From the NCBI RefSeq assembly GCF_050589625.1, contig NZ_JBNGOP010000005.1, positions 62,001 to 126,000 on the forward strand: a DNA stretch of 64,000 bases. The letters run 5' to 3'. Shown here in pieces: positions 51,583 to 61,800 of this stretch. A program made the position numbers and the translations under genes. This stretch comes from Pelagihabitans sp947500445. Lineage in GTDB: Bacteria; Bacteroidota; Bacteroidia; Flavobacteriales; Flavobacteriaceae. Position 1 is the first letter of the stretch. Each line of letters begins with the position of its first letter. Under the pieces are notes generated by a model that worked only from the letters and a program-made list of their open reading frames with translations, was not told the origin of the DNA and made no database searches.

Positions 51583-52779
51583 ATGAACAAAAACAATATC
51601 AAGAGGAGCGTTTTTTTAGCAATAGTTTCGGTTTTAATGGTGTGTCGTGGCACCGCTCAGAATATGATTCCCTCCAGCAACTGGGAAGAAGGCACTACGG
51701 AGGATTTACCGAATTATAATGGAATTGGTAATGCTGGAGAAAATATGATTGAAATAGGGACCAATCCGTTTGGCTTGGAGGCTTTGCTATGGAGGGTGGT
51801 ACCTTCATCAACCAACATTTTGCGGGGTATGGGCAGTAGGCAATTATCAACCGAAATTAGTAATCTAAGGGATTATCGTTTTAGTGTATGGGTAAAGGTG
51901 TTAAACGACGACAACGCTCGTTTGATAAGTTATCTCAAGGGCACCACAACTGATAATTCTGATTTCATAAATAGTACGGGTACGAAAATTGGTCGGGATT
52001 ACTATTTCCGTTCCGGAGGGAATATACCCGGAAATGGAAATTGGATTTTAATGGTGGGATTTGTCAAAGGAATAGGCTCTACTAAAGCGTACTCGGAACA
52101 AGGTTTTTATGATTTACAAGGAGATAAGATAAGTGACCTGGGTACCTCTCCTTTTTTTTTTAATACGGCTAGTCCCAATTTTCATGTTGTTTGTCAATTG
52201 AACAATAGAGGCGGTACCAGTGAGAATATGCTTTTTTTTGATCCAAGGTTCGAAGAAGTAGACGGTTCTGAACCTTCTATTTCCAACTTGGTTGATGGGA
52301 ATACTACTTCACAAGGAGGAGGTCCTAGCGTTTGGTCCTCTAATACCAACGGCGTTCATTTTGACGCTGGCAACGTTGGTATCGGCACCACCGATCCTGG
52401 TGCGGATTGGAAACTGGCCGTAAACGGAAAAATCCGTGCCAAAGAAATAAAGGTAGAGACCGGTTGGGCCGATTATGTGTTCGAAAAGGACTATCCCTTG
52501 CCCTCGCTTACCGAAGTAGAAGCACATATCGCTAAAAAAGGGCATTTGATCAACATCCCATCTGCTGCAGAGGTAGAAACCAATGGAGTGGAGTTGGGTG
52601 AAATGAACAAATTGTTGCTGGAGAAGATCGAAGAGTTGACCCTTTATCTAATAGCTTCGGAAAAGAAAACGTTGGCCCTTCAAAAAGCAAATAAAAGCTT
52701 AAAAGAAGAACAGGAACGGATGAATATCGAATTACGGTTGTTGGCAAAACAATTAATAAGCAATAAAAAGGACAACTAA
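51583..52779 (+). CDS. secreted fibre-like protein, paralogue 2
   Basis: Protein of 398 residues. The start at 51583 is chosen because the signal peptide begins there (MNKNNIKRSVFLAIVSVLMV); an in-frame ATG at 51565 would overlap the previous gene. The N-terminal jelly-roll-like domain has YRFSVWVKV, matched by YRLTVWVKK and YRYTVWVKK in paralogues 3 and 4. The shared module follows from GNVGIGTTDPGADWKLAVNG. The coiled-coil end is Lys/Glu-rich. Its stop overlaps the next start (TAATG). Confidence 0.8.
   Translation: MNKNNIKRSVFLAIVSVLMVCRGTAQNMIPSSNWEEGTTEDLPNYNGIGNAGENMIEIGTNPFGLEALLWRVVPSSTNILRGMGSRQLSTEISNLRDYRFSVWVKVLNDDNARLISYLKGTTTDNSDFINSTGTKIGRDYYFRSGGNIPGNGNWILMVGFVKGIGSTKAYSEQGFYDLQGDKISDLGTSPFFFNTASPNFHVVCQLNNRGGTSENMLFFDPRFEEVDGSEPSISNLVDGNTTSQGGGPSVWSSNTNGVHFDAGNVGIGTTDPGADWKLAVNGKIRAKEIKVETGWADYVFEKDYPLPSLTEVEAHIAKKGHLINIPSAAEVETNGVELGEMNKLLLEKIEELTLYLIASEKKTLALQKANKSLKEEQERMNIELRLLAKQLISNKKDN
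52369..52647 (+). repeat. fibre C-terminal module, copy 2
   Basis: 279-bp module. With copies 3 and 4 it also shares the preceding segment that encodes WSxNTNGxHxxxGN, so the common DNA starts about 40 bp earlier than in copy 1. Confidence 0.9.
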
Positions 52780-53912
52780 TGAGGAATGAATTTCTAAGAA
52801 AAGGAATTGTTTTAGGGTGTTTTATTGTAACCGGTTTTGCTTTTGGACAACAGAACATGTTGGACCTTACTTCTTGGGTCGCAGGCACAGGGAATACGTT
52901 TGATGATGTTTTTAAGCGGGAAGGAGCAGAGTCCGAAAATGTTCGGGAGCCTGGTTTGGATCCTTTTGGGAATACCGCTATGGTATGGCGGGGAACTCCG
53001 GAGTCCGCTGGAGGCCGTCACGGCGGTTGGTATACCGCTAACATTGCCATTGACCATACCAAAAGTTATCGATTGACTGTTTGGGTCAAAAAAACGGGCT
53101 CTCAATCGGGAAATGCGCATTTCTCCTTTAATGTTTTTGGTAATGGGAATACCCAACAGAGCCTTAAACTAGATGGTACCGTAAAAAACAATCCCTTTTT
53201 TTTGAGGTCCGATCTACCCACTTTGGACACCTGGTATTTATTGGTCGGCTATGTTCATGGTAGTGGATATACGGGAACCCAAAAAACCGGAGGGGTATAT
53301 AACGTACAAGGTGATAAGCTGGTCGAATTGGAAGATTTCAAGTTTACCACGGAGGCACTCTCTCTGCGCCATAGAATCCATTTGTATAGTGGGTCCATTG
53401 GCGAGAGCCAGTTTCACTACGGCCCTACGATTTTTGAACTAAACGACCAGGAGCCTTCAATAGCAGAGTTGCTCAACCCTGATACCGGTAGTGTGGGTCC
53501 AGCGGTGGTAGGAGGGAATACGGGCCCATGGTCCTCCAATACCAACGGCGTTCATTTTGACTCCGGCAACGTCGGTATCGGTACCGCCGATCCGGGGGCC
53601 GATTGGAAGCTTGCCGTAAACGGAAAGATCCGCGCCAAAGAAATAAAGGTAGAGACCGGTTGGGCCGATTATGTGTTCGAAAAAGACTATCCCCTGCCCA
53701 CGCTTGACGAAGTAGGGGAACATATCGCTAAAAAAGGGCATTTGATCAATATCCCTTCCGCTGCCGAGGTAGAAACCAATGGAGTGGAGTTGGGTGAAAT
53801 GAACAAACTGTTGCTGGAGAAGATCGAAGAGTTGACCCTTTACATTTTAAATCAAGAAGAACGGTTAAAACGACTTGAAAATATAGAAAAAAAGCACCTT
53901 AATAACAAGTAG
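52779..53912 (+). CDS. secreted fibre-like protein, paralogue 3
   Basis: Protein of 377 residues with a signal peptide (FLRKGIVLGCFIVTGFAFGQ). The N-terminal jelly-roll-like domain includes SWVAGTGNTFDDVF, GLDPFGNTAMVWRGTP and YRLTVWVKKTGSQSGN. The shared module begins at GNVGIGTADPGADWKLAVNG, followed by a short coiled-coil tail. The start codon overlaps the stop of paralogue 2 by one base, which implies coupled translation. Paralogue 4 begins 4 bp downstream. Confidence 0.8.
   Translation: MRNEFLRKGIVLGCFIVTGFAFGQQNMLDLTSWVAGTGNTFDDVFKREGAESENVREPGLDPFGNTAMVWRGTPESAGGRHGGWYTANIAIDHTKSYRLTVWVKKTGSQSGNAHFSFNVFGNGNTQQSLKLDGTVKNNPFFLRSDLPTLDTWYLLVGYVHGSGYTGTQKTGGVYNVQGDKLVELEDFKFTTEALSLRHRIHLYSGSIGESQFHYGPTIFELNDQEPSIAELLNPDTGSVGPAVVGGNTGPWSSNTNGVHFDSGNVGIGTADPGADWKLAVNGKIRAKEIKVETGWADYVFEKDYPLPTLDEVGEHIAKKGHLINIPSAAEVETNGVELGEMNKLLLEKIEELTLYILNQEERLKRLENIEKKHLNNK
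53565..53843 (+). repeat. fibre C-terminal module, copy 3
   Basis: 279-bp module, in phase with the others. Differences from the neighbours are mostly third-position changes. Confidence 0.9.
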
Positions 53913-53915
53913 CCC

Positions 53916-55112
53916 ATGAAAGCAATGCCTAATAATAGCCTTTTAAAATTTCTTTTGGTAATCGGGTTTTGTGGATGTTCACCTCACCTTTTTGCCCAAA
54001 ACCTCTTGGATTCCTCGGTATGGACACCGGGAACAGGTTCGGTAGGGATTTTTAATCAGTATGGAACCAATGACAATACCTTAAGGGAAAACGATACCGA
54101 CCCTTACGGAAACGAAAGTTTGGTATGGAAAGCTGTTGGCCCGGTATCTAGCGCCAGTAAATCTGGAGGATGGGACAGCGAGAAAACTACGATACCGGAC
54201 AATACAAAGGCATATCGGTACACGGTATGGGTTAAAAAAACGGGCAACCTGGATATTAACGGTTCCGGTAAAACTTCCTTTGGTTTGGGAGCACATTACA
54301 ATGATTATGGAGGCTTCGCGGGAAAAAATATAGATGGTAGCCAACCCGCCAACTCCCATTTTTTTTATGGATTCTTACCGGAGCTGGACAAATGGTATTT
54401 AATGGTAGGGTTTATTCATGGTAAGGACAAACCGTTTAATTCCCCAATAGAAGGGGGTATTTATGATGCCACCACGGGAGATATGGTGATGCCCATGCAG
54501 CAAGAGTTCGTTTTTAGTCAAAACACCAACCGTATTTCCAGCAAGTTTTATTTGTATGGGGAATATTATGATGTTGGCAAACAATACTTCTGGAACCCAT
54601 CCATCTATGAAACTACGGACCCCCAAATGCCATCCGTTTCTGAAATGCTGGCCCCAGCGATCGCAGCTGCCGCAGGTGGTGGCGGAGGGCTATGGTCCGC
54701 AAACACCAACGGTATCCACTACAACTCCGGCAATGTCGGCATCGGTACCGCCGATCCTGGGGCCGATTGGAAACTGGCCGTAAACGGGAAGATCCGCGCC
54801 AAAGAAATAAAGGTAGAGACCGGTTGGGCCGACTATGTTTTTGAAAAGGACTATCCCTTGCCCACGCTTGCCGAAGTAGAGGAACAGATTGCCAAAAAAG
54901 GGCACTTGATCAACATCCCCTCGGCCAAAGAAGTCGAGGCCGACGGTATCGAATTGGGGGAGATGAATCGGTTGTTATTGGAGAAGATTGAGGAATTGAC
55001 GTTGTATACACTACAACAACAAAGGGAGCTTCAAAAGCTTAAGACAGCCGTGAAAAAATTAAGTAGCCGAGATGATTGTAACTCCCTTGGAAAAGAATCT
55101 AATACGAAATAA
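53916..55112 (+). CDS. secreted fibre-like protein, paralogue 4
   Basis: Protein of 398 residues with a signal peptide (about 1-28, ending HLFAQ). The N-terminal domain is homologous to that of paralogue 3 (SVWTPGTGSVGIFNQYG, DTDPYGNESLVWKAVG, YRYTVWVKKTGNLDINGSG) but longer. Residues IAAAAGGGGGLWSANTNGIH lead into the shared module. The module is the most diverged of the four at its end (AKEVEADGIELGEMNRLLLE). A 74-bp gap separates it from the first RHS gene, the last member of the same-strand run before the large proteins. Confidence 0.8.
   Translation: MKAMPNNSLLKFLLVIGFCGCSPHLFAQNLLDSSVWTPGTGSVGIFNQYGTNDNTLRENDTDPYGNESLVWKAVGPVSSASKSGGWDSEKTTIPDNTKAYRYTVWVKKTGNLDINGSGKTSFGLGAHYNDYGGFAGKNIDGSQPANSHFFYGFLPELDKWYLMVGFIHGKDKPFNSPIEGGIYDATTGDMVMPMQQEFVFSQNTNRISSKFYLYGEYYDVGKQYFWNPSIYETTDPQMPSVSEMLAPAIAAAAGGGGGLWSANTNGIHYNSGNVGIGTADPGADWKLAVNGKIRAKEIKVETGWADYVFEKDYPLPTLAEVEEQIAKKGHLINIPSAKEVEADGIELGEMNRLLLEKIEELTLYTLQQQRELQKLKTAVKKLSSRDDCNSLGKESNTK
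54729..55007 (+). repeat. fibre C-terminal module, copy 4
   Basis: 279-bp module. The first two thirds match copies 1-3 closely; the last third has more substitutions. Confidence 0.9.
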
Positions 55113-55186
55113 AGGGTCTTCCGATATTCCGAGAAACACAAATAACCTTTCAATCTTCATGCCGATTAATCGAAAAATTGAGTAAA

Positions 55187-58100
55187 ATGAATAAAACAAA
55201 AAGATCTGGGAAGCATTTTTATTGGCTAATTTCAGTTTTTGCCCTAATGATCCACGGTGCCTATTCACAAGACATAGAGCCCCCAAAGGTACTACCACCC
55301 TCGCCGAACTCAGCGATCTTGGGAAAGTTTGGTGAAATACCGGTCGGAACCTATACAGGAATCCCAAATATTTCTATTCCGTTGTATACGATAGAGGATA
55401 AGGATCTTATAGTGCCGATTTCCCTTAATTATCATGCCGGGGGCCTAAAAGTCGAGGAACAATCAAGCTGGGTAGGTGCAGGATGGTCTTTACAGGCAGG
55501 GGGAACCATTACCCGTTCCATTCGTGGGCTTGACGATTTAGGCCCGGGAGGCTATTTGTCCGTTACCTTGCCCGATCAACTACCAGATCCGCAAAGAATA
55601 TATGGCGGAGTGGAGGGCGGTGATAACAATAGTGTCGAGTACACCGAATTTGCCTACGGTATCAAAGATGGGGAACCGGACATGTTTCACTATTCGGTAC
55701 CGGGGGCCTCTGGGAAGTTTGTACTTGAAAGCCAGGGAGGAGCGTTGGTTGGCAGAACCATACCATACTCGGATACCAAGATAAATATAAGTGGGCTTGA
55801 TGGAGGAGGAAAGATCGCGGAAATCACCATAACAACCCCTAATGGGCATGTCTTTTTCTTTGATGAGTGGGAAGAGATGAGTTCTTATACCAGAACGGAT
55901 TTCAGTTCTAATATTGGAGCGGGATCAAGGCCTTCCGGTCAATCGGGCAGTCTCAATGTTAGAAACTCCTGGTATCTTAAAAGCATCTCCTCCAGTACTT
56001 CCGCTGGCAACATTACCTTCGAGTATTCGGACAATTTCGGGCCTTTGCGCTATGAGATTTTTTCGGGCAGTACCGAGCATTTACTGATTTCCAGAGCGGG
56101 ATGGGACCCTACGATTGCCCCTTGGGTGACCGACGGTTATGATAGTAAAGCAACGACAAACGTCACCTTGACGAATCCTAGGCGATTGGAAAAAATAAAG
56201 TTCGATAAAGGATCAGTGGTTTTTGTTCAGGGCGCTAACTATCGCTGTGATATAAACGGTGATAAATATCTTAAATCAATAATGGTCCTTGACAATGATG
56301 AAAAAGAGATTGAAAGACACGAATTCGAATACTTCTATGATCACTTTGTAAACTATGATGCGGATGATAGAAGCTGTTTGCCGAATAGCAGTCACGAAAG
56401 TCCCGGTAATCAAAGGCTTTTCCTGAAACAAATAACCGGCGGGAAGGGAAGCGTCTCCAAACCACCCTATTTTTTCCAATATGATTTTTCAGAATCTTTA
56501 CCACATCGGTTTTCCCTTTCAAAGGATTATTGGGGACACTATAATGGCGCCATGAATTCCAGCCTTATGCCATACACCTATTTTCCGGTCTCGCCGCTTG
56601 CGGAAGACAATTCGGAACCTGCAATCTTGGGTGGCGGGGACCGTTCCCCATCCTTGAATTATACAAAGCTCGGCACCCTGAACAAGATTATCTATCCTAC
56701 CGGTGGAAGCACCGAATTTCAATACGAATTGAATCAGGCCGCAAATAAGCCAGATTACTACAGAAGGAGCACAAATGCTCAAAACTCACTCGAGATCTTT
56801 CCACATCTCGAAAGTGTTGGAAATGAAAAATCCATCGAATTTGAAATAATGGATGTACTTAAGGGAGGTAGTTATCTGGATATTTCCGGGTATAATTTTC
56901 CCGCGGACGGGGAGGCCATCCCCGGGGAGTTGATCTTTGATTTACCGTTCATGATTTTTATAGATAAGATCGATGCTTCCGGTAACGTTATCGAAGATGA
57001 TGTATTTATCGTGGATAAAGGAAATTACAGGCTTTGGGAAGGATTCGGCGGGGATCGGTCGATAAAAAAAATCAATAGGCCTTTTTTAACAAATGGTCGC
57101 TATCGATTGACACATTATATACATCCAAGTTTTAATCTTGATTATAGAAGCGAGGTCAACAAGTGGTATGAGTATGGGTTTATGGGAGGGCCGACAATAA
57201 ACCATCCGTTACTCCCTTATAACGTGAGCAATAATCCAGAATTCATCTTCAATGATCTCATTCCTTATAGAATTGACGTGGCTTGGGACGAGTACATGAA
57301 ATACGAAACCGATGATGTAGGGGGGTTAAGGGTTCATAAGGTTCTTGACCGTACCGATGAAAATAATGTTGCCAGGCAACGAGAGTTTCGATATACGGAT
57401 GCCAATGGGGGGCCTTCGGGATATTTAACCTCGCTCCCCTTCAATTTACAAACCAAATTAGAGTTTATCAATGCTGTGACCACCACCCCTAGGGGAGATG
57501 AAACATTCAATCAATACACCAACCGGCTACTGGCTTTCTCAGGTACTTCGTTCGCACCACTTAATACCACGAACGGATCATGGGTCGGATACTCACAGGT
57601 CGAAGAACTTGAAGCAGGTAATGGAAAAACGGTACATAACTATACCAATCCCGATTCGCATCCCGATAGGCGTTCAAATGGTTCTTTGACCGAACCGGAA
57701 TTTCCCTATCCGCCTGTCGATAGTCGTGACTGGCAGCGTGGTTTGAAAGAAAAAGACGCCATAATTAGAGGAGATGCAACCTTCGCCCGGACCATGCGTA
57801 ACGTATATGAACATCTCGACGAAATAGGATCGCTACATTTCAAGAATTTTCAAGGAATCAAAATATCACCCTATATCGCACGAATCGATTACAACAACGG
57901 CAGCCGTACATCTAACCATTCTTTCAAAGGGGCCTATTTCAATACCTCGAGCGGTATTTCGCGCGTGACCGGTACAACCACTACGGTTAATGAGAATGCT
58001 GGAGAGGTGACCACTGCAAAAACCTATGCATATACCAATCCCAACCATTTACAGATAACATCGGAAGAATTCCTCGATAGTAAGAACAGGACCATAAAAC

Positions 58101-58834
58101 AAGAGTTTCAGTATCCATTGGATTATGCTGCGGCTACGAGAGACGGTATTGTCGAGCGTATGATCGATAAGAACCTCATACATATGCCCATAGAAAAAGT
58201 CAGCTCTATCGATGGCGTACTTACAGGAAGTACGGCTACAAAGTTCGAACTGAAGGGCCAAGAAGATATTATTGTCCCAGAGACCCTTTATAGTATAAAG
58301 TTAAAGGGAATCGACCGAGATACCCAGTTTGAATTCTCGCCCGACGGAGTCGGTTTTTCTAGTTTTTACGAACCTCGTTTGTCACTTGTACATGATGATA
58401 TCGGCAATATCACCGAGGTACGGAAAACTGCCGCAAGCCCAACCAGATACTTTTGGGGATATAATGATGCTTTTCCGGTCATTGAAGTCTCCAATTCTGA
58501 GGAGTCCATTGAAAGTTTACTCCAAAGTAGCTCAATCTTACCAACGGGGTATTCATCGCTTGAAGGCCTATTGGCCAGTTTAACCGATATAGCCACAAAT
58601 CAAGCCCAAAAAGACCGATGGGAAGTTTTCAATACCAACTTAAGAAACAATATACAAGATCAAACATTGGTAACTACCTATACCTATAATCGGCTCATCG
58701 GGGTCACTAGCATGACCGACCCCCGGGGCTATACCATCTACTACGAATACGACGACCTGAACCGCCTAAAGGCCGTAAAGAATGCCGAGGGCAATCTGGT
58801 GACCGACTACGAATACAACTACAAAAACCAATAG
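55187..58834 (+). CDS. large secreted RHS/YD-repeat protein (SpvB-like N-terminal region)
   Basis: Exported protein of 1215 residues. The start is the ATG at 55187, after which a signal peptide ends at HGAYSQ; an in-frame TTG lies 9 bp upstream. Residues 40-110 (PPSPNSAILGKFGEIPVGTY, YHAGGLKVEEQSSWVGAGWS) are the conserved opening of Bacteroidota RHS-associated proteins. The C-terminus has YD repeats (YTYNRLIGVTSMTDPRGYTI, YYEYDDLNRLKAV). It has no toxin tip. It ends 7 bp before the second RHS gene, so the two probably make one assembly. Confidence 0.82.
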   Translation: MNKTKRSGKHFYWLISVFALMIHGAYSQDIEPPKVLPPSPNSAILGKFGEIPVGTYTGIPNISIPLYTIEDKDLIVPISLNYHAGGLKVEEQSSWVGAGWSLQAGGTITRSIRGLDDLGPGGYLSVTLPDQLPDPQRIYGGVEGGDNNSVEYTEFAYGIKDGEPDMFHYSVPGASGKFVLESQGGALVGRTIPYSDTKINISGLDGGGKIAEITITTPNGHVFFFDEWEEMSSYTRTDFSSNIGAGSRPSGQSGSLNVRNSWYLKSISSSTSAGNITFEYSDNFGPLRYEIFSGSTEHLLISRAGWDPTIAPWVTDGYDSKATTNVTLTNPRRLEKIKFDKGSVVFVQGANYRCDINGDKYLKSIMVLDNDEKEIERHEFEYFYDHFVNYDADDRSCLPNSSHESPGNQRLFLKQITGGKGSVSKPPYFFQYDFSESLPHRFSLSKDYWGHYNGAMNSSLMPYTYFPVSPLAEDNSEPAILGGGDRSPSLNYTKLGTLNKIIYPTGGSTEFQYELNQAANKPDYYRRSTNAQNSLEIFPHLESVGNEKSIEFEIMDVLKGGSYLDISGYNFPADGEAIPGELIFDLPFMIFIDKIDASGNVIEDDVFIVDKGNYRLWEGFGGDRSIKKINRPFLTNGRYRLTHYIHPSFNLDYRSEVNKWYEYGFMGGPTINHPLLPYNVSNNPEFIFNDLIPYRIDVAWDEYMKYETDDVGGLRVHKVLDRTDENNVARQREFRYTDANGGPSGYLTSLPFNLQTKLEFINAVTTTPRGDETFNQYTNRLLAFSGTSFAPLNTTNGSWVGYSQVEELEAGNGKTVHNYTNPDSHPDRRSNGSLTEPEFPYPPVDSRDWQRGLKEKDAIIRGDATFARTMRNVYEHLDEIGSLHFKNFQGIKISPYIARIDYNNGSRTSNHSFKGAYFNTSSGISRVTGTTTTVNENAGEVTTAKTYAYTNPNHLQITSEEFLDSKNRTIKQEFQYPLDYAAATRDGIVERMIDKNLIHMPIEKVSSIDGVLTGSTATKFELKGQEDIIVPETLYSIKLKGIDRDTQFEFSPDGVGFSSFYEPRLSLVHDDIGNITEVRKTAASPTRYFWGYNDAFPVIEVSNSEESIESLLQSSSILPTGYSSLEGLLASLTDIATNQAQKDRWEVFNTNLRNNIQDQTLVTTYTYNRLIGVTSMTDPRGYTIYYEYDDLNRLKAVKNAEGNLVTDYEYNYKNQ

Positions 58835-58841
58835 ACCGACC

Positions 58842-61800
58842 ATGAAAAAGTTCTTTATACCTATTATTCTTTGCTTTTTGGGAACGACCCTATGGTCACA
58901 GGACGCCGTGGAGACCAGGCCCGAGACCGCGGGCGGTAGCTATATCCTTGAAAACGGGCAGTCCGACGACCTATTGGCGACGGATTCCATATTGTTGCGA
59001 CCCACCTTATGGATCAAGGAAGGGGCTACCTTTACCGCCAGGATCGGCGAGAAGGAGATCGAGTTCGATCAGCCCGATTACGGGCCCATTTCCCTGAGCG
59101 ATGAAAACTATATCCTGACCCGCAGTTACCAGGATCATATGACCTCATTCAATGCGGGCACCGCCAAGGAAGACGACGTGTTCGAGTCGGTCACCTATTT
59201 CGACGGCCTTGGCCGCCCCATGCAGCAGATCGCCATCAAGGGCGCGGGCACCGTCAAGGACCTGGTGACCCATATGGAATACGATGCCTACGGCCGTATG
59301 GAAAAGGAATACCTGCCCTACCGGGAAGACGATGCCGATCTGGGCACCTTTCGGACCGATGCCGAAGGCAATACCACGGCCTATTACAATACCAACTATC
59401 CCGATGATATGAACGGGGCCTATGAAAACCCCTTTTCTGAAAAGAAGTTCGAGCCCTCCCCCCTGAACCGGGTGGAGCAGCAAGGGGCCCCGGGCCACGA
59501 TTGGCGTATCGGCGGGGGGCACGAGATCGACTTCGGGTACGCCACCAATACGGCCACGGAGGTGAAACGCTACGATGTTACCACCACCTTGACCGATGGC
59601 GTCTACGTACCGGTCCTGGCCACCGACGGCAACTATGCCACGGGGGAGCTCTACAAAAACGTCATCAAAGATGAGAACTGGACCAGCGGTACCGATCATA
59701 CCACCGAAGAGTTTACCGATAAGAACGGGCGGGTGGTGCTGAAACGCACCTACAACGGCTCGGCCCATGATACCTACTACATCTACGACGATTTCGGGAA
59801 CCTCACCTATGTGCTGAGCCCCAAGATGAACGGTGCCATCACCGCCATGGACGAGCTCGGCTACCAGTACCGCTACGACCACCGCAACCGTTTGGTGGAA
59901 AAGAAATTGCCCGGCAAGGGCTGGGAGTACATCGTATACAACAAGCTCGACCAGCCCGTGATGACCAAGGACAGTCAGAACGACTGGCTCTTCACCAAAT
60001 ATGACCGTCATGGCCGGGTGGCCTATACGGGCATGGTCAGCGGCGGCACCCGGCTTTCGCACCAGACCGCGGCCGATAACCATACCGGGAACCTCTGGGT
60101 CAGTGACGGGAGCACTACCATCGATGGTACCGTCATCGGATACAGCAACAGCGGCTACCCCAACAGTGGCTACAGCGAACTGCATACCATCAACTACTAT
60201 GACAATTACAATACCGCTAGGGACGGGATTGCCAAACCGGCCGGTCCCATCTACGGGCAAGGAGTGGCCAACAACGTACAGGGCCTGCCCACGGTCAGCA
60301 AGGTACGGGTATTGGGGAAACCCCAATGGACCACCACACTCACCGCCTACGACGCCAAGGGCCGCGCCATCTATAACCTTAGCCAGAACAATTTTTTGGA
60401 CACGGAAGATATCGTGGAGAGCGAGCTCGACTTTGCCGGTAAGGTGCTGCGCACCCGTACCAGCCACACCAGGGGCACGAATGCCCCCATCGCAACGGTG
60501 GACCTGTTCGACTACGACCACCAGGGCCGCTTAAAGCGCCAACGCCAGGAACTGGCGGGCAACACCGAACTGATCGCCCTGAACGCGTACGACGGCATCG
60601 GGCAATTGGTTAAGAAGGAGGTGGGGAACAGTACGGCCACGCCCTTGCAGGAAGTTGTATATGGCTACAACGTAAGGGGATGGCTCAAGACCATGAACGA
60701 TGTGACCAATACCACTCCCGATAAATTGTTTAATTTTAGCCTCGCGTACAACGAAGGGCCGAACGCACTTTACAATGGTAACATTGCCCGTACCCAATGG
60801 CGCACAGATAATGTGGACAACAGTTTAAAAACATACGATTACCAATACGATGCCTTGAACCGCATTGCCCAGGGGGCCGACAATACCGGCTACTTTGATC
60901 TGGGCAGCGATGCAAAACCGATTACCTACGATAAGAATGGCAACATTCAAAAGTTGTTGCGACTCGGGCATGTAACCAATACACCTATCTTGGCCGATAA
61001 TACCACCAATGACAATGATTACGGTACGATGGACGAGCTGACCTACACCTATAGCGGCAACCAGTTGCAATCGGTGACGGACAGCGGCGCGGGTACCGGC
61101 TTTATGGACGGGAACACTGCGGGTGCCGATTATGGTTACGACTATAACGGCAACATGACATCCGATGCCAATAAGGGGATAACCGATATCGAGTACAACC
61201 ACCTGAACCTGCCGACCAAGGTAGCGATCAATGGCGGCACCATTGACTATGTATACGATGCCACGGGGGTAAAACTCAAGAAAGCCGTGAGCACGGGGAC
61301 GACCACGGACTATGCTGGGAACTATATTTATGAAGGCCCTAACAGTGGCAGTGCTACCTTACAGTTCTTCAGCACACCTGAAGGCTATGTGGAGCCCAAG
61401 ACCAATGGCGGCTACGACCATATTTATCAATACAAGGACCATTTAGGCAACGTGCGGCTATCCTATACCGATGCCGATGATAACGGCGATATAGACCCTG
61501 CAACGGAAATTGTAAAGGAATCGAACTACTATCCTTTCGGCCTCGAGCACAAGGGGTACAATAATATGGTCAACGGCGTTGAGAACAACTACTTCACCTA
61601 TCAGGGCAAGGAACACGACAAATCGCTCGATCTCAACTGGCACGACTTCGGGGCAAGACAGTATGATGCCGCTATTGGCAGATGGATAAGTTCTGACCCG
61701 TTGGCCGAGGAATTTTATGAATGGTCGCCCTACAACGCCATGATGGACAACCCGATAAAGTATATCGATCCCGACGGGATGGCTCCATATGACTGGTTTA

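Noticed and set aside
50568..55112. Prophage tail-fibre region
   Set aside because: Each protein has a Sec signal peptide, which phage fibres lack, and no phage structural, lysis or packaging genes are present in the block.
59145..60521. 458-codon open frame on the minus strand across the second RHS gene
   Set aside because: It lies fully antisense to clear YD-repeat coding sequence in GC-rich DNA, where stop codons are rare in the opposite frame. Its product is a low-complexity Val/Gly/Ile sequence with no domain.
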